This document shows positions 49,997 to 59,951 of a stretch of DNA of 64,000 nt, piece after piece. The notes below the pieces were generated by a model, which was given only the letters and a program-made list of their open reading frames with translations, did not search any database and had not been told where the DNA came from. The stretch is taken from NCBI GenBank assembly GCA_046350095.1, contig JAXMBA010000002.1, positions 682,001-746,000 of the forward strand, given 5' to 3'. Numbering within the stretch: position 1 is the first letter of the stretch; the number at the start of each line of letters is the position of its first letter. The stretch is from Urbifossiella sp046350095 (GTDB lineage Bacteria; Planctomycetota; Planctomycetia; Gemmatales; Gemmataceae). A program made the translations under genes and the position numbers.

Positions 49997-52507
49997 CTAC
50001 CGCGGCGACGGCGGTACCGGCGGCGGAGCGGGCGGCGACGGCGGGCCGGCCAGGGCGCGGGCCACCGCCGTCCAACCGGCCGCCCGGTCGGCCGCCGTCG
50101 GCAGTACCGCCAGCGACAGCCGACGCTCCACCTCCGTCGGCAGACGGCCCGCCGCCGCCAGCGACAACGACTCCAGCATCTGCTCGTCCGTCTTCCCCGC
50201 CGCGATCAGCTCGCCCACCAGCCGGCCCCACTTGTCCGACACCACCCGCGACGCCGTCGTCCGCACCGCCGGGGCGGCCGGCACCGGCGGCACCGCCTTC
50301 GGCGCGGGCACCGTCTTCGTCATCGGCGGCGCCGGCGGCGCCGGCGGCGTCGCGGCCTTCGGCTTCACCACATCCCCCTTCGGCGTCACCGGCAGGTCGC
50401 GTACCTCGATCCTGGGTTGGGTCACGTTCCCCTTCTCGTCCAGCAGCAGCCCGCGCACCGTGGTCTTCGGCTGCACGGTCGGCAGCGGCGGCACCTGCCC
50501 GTTCGGCAGCGGCGCCACGTACAACTCGCGCAGCAGGGTCGCGCCCTTCGGCTCGGTGCTCAAGTACGGCAGCCCCGGAAGCGGCACCACCTTCAGGTCC
50601 GTGCGCTTCTCCGTCGTCTTCGGCGTGGCCGGCGCGAGCTGCGGCGCGGCGGCCGACGGCGTCAGCATCCGGCGCTTCCACCCCTCGCCGACGCGGCGGA
50701 GGGCGGCCGGGTCAGCGAGCAGCGCGTCCAGCAGCTTCTCGCGCTTCCGCGGGTCGCGGTCGGCGGCGAAGTAGCGCTCCTCTAACGCCGTCGGCGGGGT
50801 GCCGCGGGCCTCGGTCACCGCCCGCCGCAGGAACGCCGCGTCCGGCTCGATCCCGTCCGTCGTCGTGCCCCACGTCGCCGTGAACCGCGGCTCCTCGCCC
50901 TTGCCCGGCGGCAGCGCCTGCCACAGCCGTACGTCCGGAATCGTCTGATTCCCGGCGGGCTTCGAGCCGTCCCCGACCCACCGGAGGAGCGCCTGCGGGG
51001 GGCCGTCCTTGCCCGGCGGCGTGACCAGTTCCACCTTGTAGCCCGGCACGGCCGTCGTCTTCGGCCCGGCCGCCTTCGCGGGCACCGCCAGCCGCTCCTC
51101 CACCTTGTAGTTCACCCCGCCCTTGCCGTCGTCGGTCGCCACGACCACCTTCACCCGCACCGGCTCGCCGGGGGCCGCCGGCTTCGCGTCCTTCTCCGCC
51201 TGCACGACGACGTCGACGCGCTTGCCGGGCTCGGCCTTCTTCTGCGTTTCGACGAGCCGGGCCAGGTCGGCCCACCGCGGCTCGCCGCCGGTCTGGACCC
51301 GAGCCGGCAGGTTGAACACCTCCAGCGCCGAGGCCGTCCCGTCGATCTCGGCCAGGGCGGCGGCGGCGTCCACGGCCGTCAGGTTCGGCTCGGTGCCGAA
51401 GACGTAGGTGACGTCCCGCACGTCGCTCGTCAGGGTCGCGGCGGCGGTCGGGCCGTCGATGAGCCAGCGCGCCACCTTCTTCCGCTTCCCGGCGTCCGCG
51501 TCCGCGGCGAAGTAGCCGTGCTCCACGGCCGTCGCCTTCGAGTTGCGGAACATCAGGCACACCTGGTCCAGGTACGCCGCGTCGTCGTCGGCCAGCCGCG
51601 CGGTCGCGGGCGCGGGCGCCGCCGGCTCCTCGCCGGCGGTCGCGGGCTTCAGCCCCGGCCCGACCGCGCCGGCGACCGCCAGCAGCACCGCCGCGGTCGC
51701 GGCCGCGGCCTTGAGTTTCGTGAGGAAGATCATCCGCATCACCCCGTCGCAGAGTTGGAGGGCGTTGGCGGACACGAGCCCGGCGGCGGCCCCGCCGGCG
51801 GCGACGGCCTCGGCCGCGCGCACCACCCCCGCGGCCAGCTGCGGGGTCACCACCCCGGCGCTCGCCTTCTCGGCCAGGAGCGCCGCCAGGGCCGCCGCCG
51901 ACAGCGTGACGCCGCGGCGGGTGAGCCGCGCCGCCAGCGCCTTGCGGGCGTCGGCGAGGCGGCCGGCGAGGGTGGCCGGCGCGATGCCGAGCTGCCCGGC
52001 GACGGCCCGCTGCGGGCGGCCCTCCAGGTCGCACAGCACCACCGGCACGCGGAGGCGGTCCGGCAGCCGGGCCAGCTCCTCGTCCAGGACCGGCTTCAGC
52101 TCGTCCCACCCGTCGGCGGCCGGCGGCGCGGCCGGCTCGGGCATGGCGTCCACCTGGCTCTCCCGGGTGCGGCGGCGGGCGCGGGCGGCCCGCGCCTTCA
52201 GGGCGGTCCGGTAGGCCACGCCGTACAGCCACGCCCCGACCCGGTTCCGCGGCCGCACGTCGGCCGCCCGCCGGGCCAGCACGAGGAAGACGGCCTGGAA
52301 GGCGTCGTCCGCGGCGTCGTAGTCGCGCACCACGCGGCGGCACACGCCCAGGACCATCGGCCCGTGCCGGCGGACGAGGGCGGCGAACGCCTCGGGGTCG
52401 CGGTCGGCGACGAAGGCGGTGAGGAGGTCGTCGTCGCCGCGCTCGGCGGCGCGGCCGGCGATCACCCGCCGAAGCGCGGGCATCAGGCTAACGGGAGCGG
52501 TCGGCAT
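49997..52507 (-). CDS. ECF-type RNA polymerase sigma factor with large C-terminal extension
   Basis: The protein has 836 residues. Region 2 lies at about 25-100 (DPEAFAALVRRHGPMVLGVC, DDAFQAVFLVLARRA) and region 4 near 145-200 (LPDRLRVPVVLCDLEGRPQR). A transmembrane helix near 268-285 (LKAAAATAAVLLAVAGAVG) is followed by about 550 residues of Ala/Pro-rich sequence that would lie outside the membrane, with repeated YFAADxDxxKR units at two places (near 335 and 600). Planctomycetes often carry such membrane-tethered ECF factors. The ATG at 52507 has GGAGG upstream. It is host DNA next to the tRNA. Confidence 0.85.
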   Translation of the reverse strand: MPTAPVSLMPALRRVIAGRAAERGDDDLLTAFVADRDPEAFAALVRRHGPMVLGVCRRVVRDYDAADDAFQAVFLVLARRAADVRPRNRVGAWLYGVAYRTALKARAARARRRTRESQVDAMPEPAAPPAADGWDELKPVLDEELARLPDRLRVPVVLCDLEGRPQRAVAGQLGIAPATLAGRLADARKALAARLTRRGVTLSAAALAALLAEKASAGVVTPQLAAGVVRAAEAVAAGGAAAGLVSANALQLCDGVMRMIFLTKLKAAAATAAVLLAVAGAVGPGLKPATAGEEPAAPAPATARLADDDAAYLDQVCLMFRNSKATAVEHGYFAADADAGKRKKVARWLIDGPTAAATLTSDVRDVTYVFGTEPNLTAVDAAAALAEIDGTASALEVFNLPARVQTGGEPRWADLARLVETQKKAEPGKRVDVVVQAEKDAKPAAPGEPVRVKVVVATDDGKGGVNYKVEERLAVPAKAAGPKTTAVPGYKVELVTPPGKDGPPQALLRWVGDGSKPAGNQTIPDVRLWQALPPGKGEEPRFTATWGTTTDGIEPDAAFLRRAVTEARGTPPTALEERYFAADRDPRKREKLLDALLADPAALRRVGEGWKRRMLTPSAAAPQLAPATPKTTEKRTDLKVVPLPGLPYLSTEPKGATLLRELYVAPLPNGQVPPLPTVQPKTTVRGLLLDEKGNVTQPRIEVRDLPVTPKGDVVKPKAATPPAPPAPPMTKTVPAPKAVPPVPAAPAVRTTASRVVSDKWGRLVGELIAAGKTDEQMLESLSLAAAGRLPTEVERRLSLAVLPTAADRAAGWTAVARALAGPPSPPAPPPVPPSPR

Positions 52508-52639
52508 GGGCCGGCCTCCGGGCTCGGTGTCCGCCAGTGTATTGCCGACCGGACCGCGGGCGCTCGGGGGAATTCGGCGCGGCGGCGAGAACCCCGACGG
52601 AGGTGGAACGGCCCGTGCGGTCACCGGGCCGGGGCCCGG

Positions 52640-52870
52640 TCAGCCCGCGGGCTGGTGCGTCGGTGGGCCGCCCTCGTCCGCCGGCAGCTCGCCCCGGTTC
52701 TGGAGGATTTGTCGCGCGCCGAGCAACTGCCGGTGCTTGAGCCGCACGTAGTCGAGGAGCGGGAACTCGCGCTCGACCACCTCGGCGTTCGCCGCCCACC
52801 ACTCGGGCCACGGCGGCACGCCCTGCGGGTCGGCGATCGCCTGCCGGAAGTAGGCCAGACACTCGTCCAT
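52640..52870 (-). CDS. small hypothetical protein
   Basis: This 76-residue protein is helical (MDECLAYFRQAIADPQGVPP, VRLKHRQLLGARQILQNRGE). It begins three bases after the stop of the peptidase-like gene and is probably co-transcribed with it. No family was recognised. Confidence 0.6.
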   Translation of the reverse strand: MDECLAYFRQAIADPQGVPPWPEWWAANAEVVEREFPLLDYVRLKHRQLLGARQILQNRGELPADEGGPPTHQPAG

Positions 52871-52872
52871 CG

Positions 52873-53343
52873 CTACTCCTCCGCCACCGCCCGCTCGTAC
52901 AGGTGCCGCGCGGCGCGGCCGCTGATGACGCCGTGAACCAGCAGCTCCGCCGCGATCTGCTCAACGGCGCGCCAGTGGCCGTCGTCCGCCAGCAGGTTTT
53001 CGACCTTCGCCAGCATCCGCTTCTCCAGCCGGGCCGCGGCGCGCTCGGTCGTCTGCGCCAGCAGCTTGCGGACGTGGCGCAGGTCGCGCTCGGCCTCGGA
53101 CCAGCCGTACGTGCCGGTGTGCCGCGCCTCGGCGGCCAGTCCGCCGAGCGAGATCATCACCTCGCGCTCGACCCAGTCCTCCGACGGCCGGAACACGCCC
53201 TTGCCGAACTCGCACTGGCCCAGGCGGTCGCGGTTCGGCAGCACGCTGACCCGGTGAACGGGGCGGCCCAGCGCCAGCGCCACGACGGCGTGCCCGGCCT
53301 CGTGGTACGCCGTCTCGGGATCGTATTCGGGCTTCGCCTCCAT
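52873..53343 (-). CDS. M41 (FtsH-type) peptidase-domain protein
   Basis: This 156-residue protein has the zinc-peptidase HEAGH motif (TAYHEAGHAVVALALGRPVH) and the following helix that in FtsH peptidase domains carries the third ligand region (VMISLGGLAAEARHTGTYGW). There is no AAA ATPase part. The ATG at 53343 is chosen. The 10 extra residues available upstream overlap the divergent promoter region. Short stand-alone M41-like proteins are common in planctomycetes, and their substrates are unknown. Confidence 0.75.
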   Translation of the reverse strand: MEAKPEYDPETAYHEAGHAVVALALGRPVHRVSVLPNRDRLGQCEFGKGVFRPSEDWVEREVMISLGGLAAEARHTGTYGWSEAERDLRHVRKLLAQTTERAAARLEKRMLAKVENLLADDGHWRAVEQIAAELLVHGVISGRAARHLYERAVAEE

Positions 53344-53366
53344 GCCGCGATTATACGTTGAACAGC

Positions 53367-54410
53367 GTGGCACCGGACTTCGAGTTCGTCGTCGTCGGCC
53401 AGGGGCTCGCCGGCACCGCGGTGGCGTGGCAGTTGCGGCGGCGCGGGCGGCGCTTCCTGGTCATCGACCGCGGCGACCCGCAGGCGGCGTCGCGCGTCGC
53501 CGCCGGCCTCATCACGCCGTACACCGGCCGCCGCGTCGCCCGCACCTGGAACCTCGACCACTGCTTCGCCACCGCCGCGGAGTTCTACCGGAGTGCGGAA
53601 GCGGAGACAGGCTCGACCGTCTTCCACCAAGCCCCGGCGCTGCGGCTGTTCGCCGACGCCGCCGAGCGCGACGTGGCCCGCGGGAAGATCGACGCGAGCC
53701 AGTTCGACCGCGGCATCAACCCGGTGTGGTACGCGGCCCCGCACGGCGGCGTCGAGCTGACGCCCGCCGCGCGGCTGGACGTGCCGCGCTTCCTCGACGC
53801 CTACCGGCTGCTGTTCCGGGAACACCACGCGTACCGCGCATTCGACCTCGACCCCGCCCCCGACGTGGAGCCGACCGACGGCGGCGTGCGGCTGCCGCGG
53901 CTGGGCCTGTCCACGGGGTGTGTGGTCTTCTGTGAAGGGGCCGCGGGCGTGGGGAACCCGTGGTTCCCGGGGGTACCGTACAACCCGGCGAAGGGCGAGA
54001 TCCTGACGCTGCGCGTGCCCGGCCTCGGCGAGATGCGGCCGGTGCACCGCGGCGTGTGGCTCGCCCCGCAGGGCGGCGACGTGTTCCTCGCCGGCAGCAC
54101 CTACGACCGCGCCGACCTCAGCCCGACGCCGACCGCGGCCGGCCGCGCGGCGATCGAGGCGGGGCTGCGCGAGTTCCTGAAGCTGCCGTTCGAGGTGATC
54201 GGCCACCGCGCCGGCGTGCGGCCGGTGCTGACGACCACGCGGCCGGTGCTCGGCGTCCACCCGCGGCACCGGCTGGCGGTGCTGACCGGCCTCGGGTCGA
54301 AGGGGGCGCTGTACGCCCCGACCTACGGCGCGATGCTGGTGGACCACCTGACCGACGGCCGGCCGATCGACGCGGAGGTGCGTCTCATAGAGTCTCCTGA
54401 GGCGTGTTAG
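53367..54410 (+). CDS. FAD-dependent oxidoreductase (DAO family)
   Basis: This 347-residue protein has an N-terminal dinucleotide-binding GQGLAG (11-16) and the FAD contact VIDRGDPQAASRVAAGLI. It ends with the DAO-family GLGSKGALYAPTYGAMLV. It is similar to glycine oxidase/MnmC C-terminal-type flavoproteins. GTG 53367 and TTG 53358 are both possible starts. It is divergent from the M41-like gene with a 23-base gap, so promoters overlap. The substrate is not known. Confidence 0.8.
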   Translation: MAPDFEFVVVGQGLAGTAVAWQLRRRGRRFLVIDRGDPQAASRVAAGLITPYTGRRVARTWNLDHCFATAAEFYRSAEAETGSTVFHQAPALRLFADAAERDVARGKIDASQFDRGINPVWYAAPHGGVELTPAARLDVPRFLDAYRLLFREHHAYRAFDLDPAPDVEPTDGGVRLPRLGLSTGCVVFCEGAAGVGNPWFPGVPYNPAKGEILTLRVPGLGEMRPVHRGVWLAPQGGDVFLAGSTYDRADLSPTPTAAGRAAIEAGLREFLKLPFEVIGHRAGVRPVLTTTRPVLGVHPRHRLAVLTGLGSKGALYAPTYGAMLVDHLTDGRPIDAEVRLIESPEAC

Positions 54411-54475
54411 GCCGGGGCGCGAGCCCCGTCGGGTGCTCGGGCGCGAACCCACCGACGGGGCTCGCGCCCCGGCCT
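54409..54475. terminator. long GC-rich hairpin
   Basis: A 24-bp nearly perfect inverted repeat (starting AGGCCGGGGCGCGAGCCCCG) with a 19-base loop follows the oxidoreductase stop codon directly. The composition GGGGCGCGAGCCCC looks like a dispersed genomic repeat used as a transcription terminator. Confidence 0.6.
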
Positions 54476-54509
54476 GACGACGCACCGACTCCCCCTACAG
54501 GAGCCTCCC

Positions 54510-55631
54510 ATGCTGACGCCCGATACCCGCCGCCGCGACTTCCCCTCGCTGGAGGGCCGCACGTACCTCAACACCGCCGCCGAGGGCATCCCGCCGCCCG
54601 CCGTCGCCGCCGCGCTCGCGCAGTACGCCGCCGACAAGGACCTCGGCATGGACGGCCGCGTCCGACACGCCGCGGAGTGGGACGCCGTGCGCCGCCTCAC
54701 CGCCGAGCTGTACGGCCTCACCGCCGACGAGGTCGGCGTCTGCTCGTGCTCGTCCGAGGCGTACAACCTCGCGGCGCTGGCCCTGCGGGCGAAGCCCGGC
54801 GACGAGGTGGTCGTCAACGACCTCGACTTCCCCGCCGGGGCGACGCCGTGGCTGCAACCCGACTCGCCGGCCACGGCGAAGGTGTGGCGCAACCGCGGCG
54901 GCGCGCTGCGGGTCGACGACCTGGTGCCGCTCCTCGGCCCGCGGACGCGGCTCGTCACCGTGTCGCTGGTCAGCTTCTTCAACGGCTTCATGGTGCGGCT
55001 CCCCGAGGTGGTCGCGGCCGTGCGGAAGCACTCGCCGGCGCTCCTGGCCGTGGACGTGACGCAGGCGCTCGGCCGCGTCCCGCTCGACCTGGCGGGGGCG
55101 GACCTGATCGTCAGCAGCACGCACAAGTGGATTCTGGCGTCGCACGGGGGCGGGCTCGTCGGCGTGCCGGCGGCGCGCGCCGCCGACTGGACGGTGCCGG
55201 CCGGCGGGTGGTTCAACCTCGAAGACGCCTTCGGCCCGAACCGCTTCGGGGCGGCGGTGAGCAAGCCGGGGGCGGCGTCGTTCGCGGTCGGGATGCCGAA
55301 CTACCCCGCGGTGTACGCCGTGCGGGCGGCGCTCGACTACCTCCGCGGCGTCGGCGTGGACGCGATCGACCGCCACGCCCGGCCGCTGACGCTCCACTGC
55401 CGGGAGGAGGTGCGGAAGCTGCCCGTCGAGCTGCTGACGCCGGCGGAGCCGGAGCACTTGGCGGGCATCCTGGCGTTCAAGCACCCCCGCGCCGCCGAGC
55501 TGCACGCGAAGCTGCACGCGGCGGGCGTTCACGTGATGAGCCACGCCGGCCGGCTGCGGGTGGCGGTCCACGGGTACAACACGGCGGACGACGTGGGGCG
55601 GTTCCTGCGCGAGCTGCGGGCGGCACTGTAA
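54510..55631 (+). CDS. class V aminotransferase/cysteine desulfurase-like PLP enzyme
   Basis: This 373-residue protein has the fold-type I pattern: YLNTAAEGIPPPAVAAAL at the start, CSCSSEAYNLAALAL in the phosphate-binding region, VDVTQALGRVPLDL with the Asp contacting PLP, and SSTHKWILASHGGGLVG with the Schiff-base Lys near 206. It lacks the C-terminal Cys loop of NifS/IscS, so it may be a lyase or aminotransferase. It lies downstream of the oxidoreductase and after its terminator, as a separate unit. Confidence 0.85.
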   Translation: MLTPDTRRRDFPSLEGRTYLNTAAEGIPPPAVAAALAQYAADKDLGMDGRVRHAAEWDAVRRLTAELYGLTADEVGVCSCSSEAYNLAALALRAKPGDEVVVNDLDFPAGATPWLQPDSPATAKVWRNRGGALRVDDLVPLLGPRTRLVTVSLVSFFNGFMVRLPEVVAAVRKHSPALLAVDVTQALGRVPLDLAGADLIVSSTHKWILASHGGGLVGVPAARAADWTVPAGGWFNLEDAFGPNRFGAAVSKPGAASFAVGMPNYPAVYAVRAALDYLRGVGVDAIDRHARPLTLHCREEVRKLPVELLTPAEPEHLAGILAFKHPRAAELHAKLHAAGVHVMSHAGRLRVAVHGYNTADDVGRFLRELRAAL

Positions 55632-55760
55632 GGCACGCAAGTCGAGGTGGAATCGGATCGTCCGGCGGCCGCGCGGCGGCGCGCGGTTCGTCTTCCCCCC
55701 AGGCCAGAGCCGCGGTATAGCCCCCGGTTGCGTCCGCCGCGCGGACCGGAGGAGCCCCGC

Positions 55761-58670
55761 ATGACCGTCCGCGTGACGGCCTTCGCCGCCGCCCCGCTCG
55801 CCGCCCTGCTACTGGGGCTGGCGCTGCTCACGGCCCAGACCGACGGCATCCACCGCCACTCGTTCGCCGGCCGCGACCCCGTCCTCGTCCGCGGCGACGC
55901 CAACGTCAAGGCGGAGGAGAAGGCGCACGCCGTCTCCGACCAGCACTTCAAGAGCCGCCCCACCAGCGAGCACCTGCAGCTGACGCTCGACGCCGCCACC
56001 GGCGACGCCGCGTTCGTCCACTACGGCTACGACACGCCCCCCGCGCCGGTGTCGCCGGCGCTCGCCGCGAGCGTGTGGGTGAAGGCCACGCGGCCCGGCG
56101 TGCAGCTGCGGGCGCGGGTGGTGCTGCCGAAGGAGCGCGACCCGGCCCGGCCCGAGGCGCTGCTCACGTTCCTCGTCGTGGGCAAGAGCTACGAGAAGGC
56201 CCGCAGCTGGGACAAGCTGACGATCGAGAACGTGCCCGAGCTGCTCGGCAAGCACCTCCCCGCGGTGCGGGCGAAGGTCGGCCGCGAGGTGAACACCGAA
56301 GGCGCGTACGTCGACCGCCTCGTGCTGAACGTCTACACCGGCCCCGGCCCCGTGGACGTGTGGGTCGACGACCTGGAGATCGGCCCCGTCCGCGCCGCCC
56401 CGGCCCCGGCGGCGGCCGCGCCCGGCGTGCCCACGGCGAACCCGAAGGCCCAGCCGCTGCCGGCGCCGACGCCCGCGGGCCGGCTGCGGCAGGTGGAGCA
56501 GCGCGGCGGGCAGCTGCTGGTGGACGGCAAGGAGCACTTCTTCCGCGCCATCCGCCACAGCGGCACGCCGCTGCACGTGCTCCGCGCCGCCGGGTTCGAC
56601 GCCGTGTGGCTCCCCGCCGACGCCCCGCAGGCGCTCGTGGACGAGGCCGGCCGCGAGGGCTGGCTCGTCATCCCGTCGGCCCCGCCGGTGGAACTCGCGC
56701 AGGTGAAGGCCGGCGCCGCCGACGGCCTGTTCGACGCCTTCCGCCGCAAGTTCGTCACGTCCGACGTGCTGTTCTGGGACCTGGGCGGCGGCCTGACCGA
56801 CGACCAGGACTGGAAGGTCGCGTTGGGGGCGAAGGAGGTGCGCGGGGTGGACCGCCGGCGGCCGCTCGGCGGCGACCTGTGGGACGGCTTCCAGAACTAC
56901 TCGCAGACGCTCGACGTGGTCGGCGCCCACCGCTGGCCGCTGTTCACGAGCCTCGAACTGAGCCGGTACGGCGACTGGCTGGCCCAGCGCCGGCAGCTGG
57001 CCGGGCCGCGGCCGGTGTTCTGGACGTGGGTGCAGAACCACATCCCCGACGGGAGCCCCGCGGCCGAGGGCGGCGCCGGCCCGCACGCCGAACAGGTGCG
57101 GCTCCTGGCCTACCTCGCCATCGCCAGCGGCGCCCGCGGCCTCGGCTTCTGGTCCGACCGCGCCCTCGCCGACGCCAAGGAGGGGAGCGAGCGCCTGCAC
57201 GGCGTCGCGCTCCTGAACACCGAGCTCGACCTGCTCGACCGCATCCTCACGTCGTCGGGCACGACCGGCGGGAAGGCGGCGTGGCTGAGCACATCCCACC
57301 CGCACGTGAAGGCCGCCATGATCCCCGGGCAGAAGGGGCTGCTCGTGATCCCCATGTGGCTCGGGCCGGGCGACCAGTACGTGCCCGGCCAGGGCGCCGT
57401 CGCCGGGCTGACCCTCACCGTGCCCGGCGTGTCCGACGGGCACGACCCGTGGCTCGTCACCCCCGCCGGCGTGCAGAACCTCGCCAACCGCACCAAGCGC
57501 ACCACGTCCGGCACCGAGGTGCGGATCGACGAGTTCGACACGGTGGCGCCGATCGTGTTCACCGACGACCTGGGGCCGCGCGGCCTCGTGGTCGAGTGGC
57601 AGGACCACGCCCGCCGGTACGGCCGGCACAGCGCCCGCTGGGCCATCGACCAGGCCCGCGTGACCTACGAGAAGGTGCAAGAGGTCCACCAGAAGCTGGC
57701 CCGGATGGGCGTGACGGTGACGGACGGCGACAAGCTCCTGGCGAAGACGCACGAGTACTACGGCGAGGCGCAGAAGCACTACGCCAACGAGCTGTACGAC
57801 CGCGCCTACCAGGACGCGACCCGCGCCCTGCGGCCGCTCCGGGTGCTGATGCGGGCGCACTGGCAGCTCGCCACCGGCACCCTCGACGTGCCCACGGCCA
57901 GCCCGCACGCGGTGAGCTTCTACACCCTGCCCAAGCACTGGGAGTTGGCGAAGCAGGTGCAGGCCGGCCGGCCCGCGGCGAGCCGCCTGCCGAACGGCGA
58001 CTTCGAGCTCGGCGCCGCGGTGCCGCCCGCCGGCGTCCCCGTGGCGAGCCTCCCCGGCTGGGCCGCGCGGACCGGCAGCCTGGAGGCCGACCGCGTCCAG
58101 GTGGCGGCCGGCATCGTGCCGTCGGACAAGCTCGAAGACGTCGCCCCCGACCGGGTGCTGCCGAAGGAGCAGAAGGGGATCTTCGCCCCGAGCCGGCCGA
58201 TCCCGCTGCCCGACGAGGCCCACCGGCCGACGGTCGAGCTCGGCAAGGCGGTGCTGAAGCTGGAGGTGCGACAGACGGCCCGGACGGACGCGAGCGGCAA
58301 GCCGTTCCAGTACCAGATGCCGCTGGAGCGGACCTTCCTGGCGGTGGACAGCCCGCCGGTGCGGCTGCCGCCGGGGACGCTGGTCCGCGTCAGCGGGTGG
58401 GTGAAGGTGGCGGGCGGCGTCGGCGGCACCGCCGACGGGGCGCTCCTGTACGACGACGCCGGCGGCGAGCCGCTGGGGGCGCGGGTGCTCTCGACGAACA
58501 ACAAGTGGCAGCGCTTCCAGCTGTACCGGACGGTGCCGGCGAGCGGGCAGATCGGGCTGACGGCGGCGCTGACGGGCGTGGGCGTGGCGTACTACGACGA
58601 CCTGCGGGTGGAGCCGATCCTGGCCGGCGGCGACGCCGCCGTGCAGCCCGCCGGCTACCGCGGGCGGTGA
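55761..58670 (+). CDS. large secreted protein of unknown function
   Basis: This 969-residue protein has a signal peptide (residues about 1-26, FAAAPLAALLLGLALLTAQ). After a beta-sandwich-like domain (SVWVKATRPGVQLRARVVLP) comes a Pro/Ala linker near 225. A TIM-barrel-like part then resembles glycoside hydrolases (LLVDGKEHFFRAIRHSGTP, VVGAHRWPLF, LAIASGARGLGFWSD). A carbohydrate-binding-like C-terminal domain is likely. The ATG at 55761 has a GGAGGAG site. It may act on polysaccharide at the cell surface, but catalytic residues could not be identified. Confidence 0.7.
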   Translation: MTVRVTAFAAAPLAALLLGLALLTAQTDGIHRHSFAGRDPVLVRGDANVKAEEKAHAVSDQHFKSRPTSEHLQLTLDAATGDAAFVHYGYDTPPAPVSPALAASVWVKATRPGVQLRARVVLPKERDPARPEALLTFLVVGKSYEKARSWDKLTIENVPELLGKHLPAVRAKVGREVNTEGAYVDRLVLNVYTGPGPVDVWVDDLEIGPVRAAPAPAAAAPGVPTANPKAQPLPAPTPAGRLRQVEQRGGQLLVDGKEHFFRAIRHSGTPLHVLRAAGFDAVWLPADAPQALVDEAGREGWLVIPSAPPVELAQVKAGAADGLFDAFRRKFVTSDVLFWDLGGGLTDDQDWKVALGAKEVRGVDRRRPLGGDLWDGFQNYSQTLDVVGAHRWPLFTSLELSRYGDWLAQRRQLAGPRPVFWTWVQNHIPDGSPAAEGGAGPHAEQVRLLAYLAIASGARGLGFWSDRALADAKEGSERLHGVALLNTELDLLDRILTSSGTTGGKAAWLSTSHPHVKAAMIPGQKGLLVIPMWLGPGDQYVPGQGAVAGLTLTVPGVSDGHDPWLVTPAGVQNLANRTKRTTSGTEVRIDEFDTVAPIVFTDDLGPRGLVVEWQDHARRYGRHSARWAIDQARVTYEKVQEVHQKLARMGVTVTDGDKLLAKTHEYYGEAQKHYANELYDRAYQDATRALRPLRVLMRAHWQLATGTLDVPTASPHAVSFYTLPKHWELAKQVQAGRPAASRLPNGDFELGAAVPPAGVPVASLPGWAARTGSLEADRVQVAAGIVPSDKLEDVAPDRVLPKEQKGIFAPSRPIPLPDEAHRPTVELGKAVLKLEVRQTARTDASGKPFQYQMPLERTFLAVDSPPVRLPPGTLVRVSGWVKVAGGVGGTADGALLYDDAGGEPLGARVLSTNNKWQRFQLYRTVPASGQIGLTAALTGVGVAYYDDLRVEPILAGGDAAVQPAGYRGR

Positions 58671-59408
58671 TCCGGACTCCGGCGGCTGGACGGGTTAACA
58701 GGTAGCCGAACCGATCGCTCCGCGGCCGCCGGCGCCAGGAGTCACGAAACGCTGTCGAGGCCGCGGTTTGCTGCAGCGCCGGACGGAACGGAGAGGTTTC
58801 TGGGGCGTCGCCCGCCGGGTGGGCGGCAGTCGGTCGTCGTTGGCTCGACGGCCGGCGGACCCCGTAGAGCTGTTTGGCACCGCCTCGGCTGCGACGCGGT
58901 CGCGGGCGTGTGACGTGAGGCCGTCGAGCGAACCATCCCGGTGCGGCCAGGTGATGCCAGAGGCACACCTGCGGTGTGCGGAGCGAGGCGACGGGGCTGC
59001 GGCAGGCGTACGGCCGGCGCGTCAGCCGGCCGAGGGGTTTACGTTTTCAGTCAAGTCGGTGGGCCATGAGAGCGGTTCGGCCTCTGCGCTGCACCCCGAC
59101 GGCAACCCGCCTCAGTCGGTCCACCCCCGCGACTTGCACGGGGGCGGTTCCTCGCCCCGGAGGAGCGCCCGCTTTGTCGCACGCCGCACGCTCCGGATGA
59201 GCTTCTGAAGCAGCTTACCGCCGGTCGGCGTGTGCATGCCGCTCCGGCACCGGCGGCAACTGCACCCCTTCATGTGGTTGCCCACTGCTGAAGCCCTCCG
59301 CCGCCGAACGACCAAGCTCACCTGCCGCGGCGGCTCATCGAGCGATGAACTCCAGAAACGCAACATGCCGCCGCGGTCAGGTGCAGCACATTGTTCGGCG
59401 TCAGGCCG
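58671..59408. other. intergenic region
   Basis: This is 738 bases with no convincing coding frame on either strand. Translations in all frames are Arg/Pro/Ser-rich. A few short poly-purine patches were seen, with no obvious repeats. Confidence 0.3.
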
Positions 59409-59951
59409 CTACGCCTGGTACGGGACGAACCTTACGTTGTCAATAAATGTCGGGAGCGGCCAGCACGGCAACTCAATCGTCCGCTCGAAAAGCGCGACCA
59501 TGAGTTCAGAGAGGGGCATGTGGAACGTCCTCATCCCCTGAACACCCCACGTCCACCTCACGACGATGGGCCAGTTCTCTGGACGGCCGACCGTGGCCCA
59601 GCACAACCACACGTCGTTCTCGTCCAACCCTAGCGGCAGCAGTCCGCCCGAGTCGGGGAATACGTCGAAAGGTTGGTCCTCACTTCTCGACGCCCCTCGA
59701 ATGTCTCGTAGCCGTTGCAGCTCGTGGTGCGTGTTTTCAATGGAATCGTAGGCGCTGGGAAAGCAGACACTCAGCGCAGTTGTCTCCTCGCCCCGAAACG
59801 TTCCCACGCCGTAGGCTGCATGGAATCGGAATAACTCGTCGGGTAAGCTCTCACTCAACTTATTCTGAATGCGGTTCCATTCGTTCGCTGTCGGAGCGCC
59901 GGTTGGTGTTTTGGGAGGTGGGAACATGTGCAGGAACTTTTCGAGTGACAT
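59409..59951 (-). CDS. SMI1/KNR4 (SUKH) family protein
   Basis: This 180-residue protein has the SUKH pattern: LPDELFRFHAAYGVGTFRGE, then LLPLGLDENDVWLCWATVG with W and G at the family positions, then WPIVVRWTWG. SUKH proteins often act as immunity proteins against nuclease or deaminase toxins. No toxin gene lies beside it, so it may be an orphan. It has lower G+C than neighbouring genes, which suggests later acquisition. Confidence 0.75.
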   Translation of the reverse strand: MSLEKFLHMFPPPKTPTGAPTANEWNRIQNKLSESLPDELFRFHAAYGVGTFRGEETTALSVCFPSAYDSIENTHHELQRLRDIRGASRSEDQPFDVFPDSGGLLPLGLDENDVWLCWATVGRPENWPIVVRWTWGVQGMRTFHMPLSELMVALFERTIELPCWPLPTFIDNVRFVPYQA

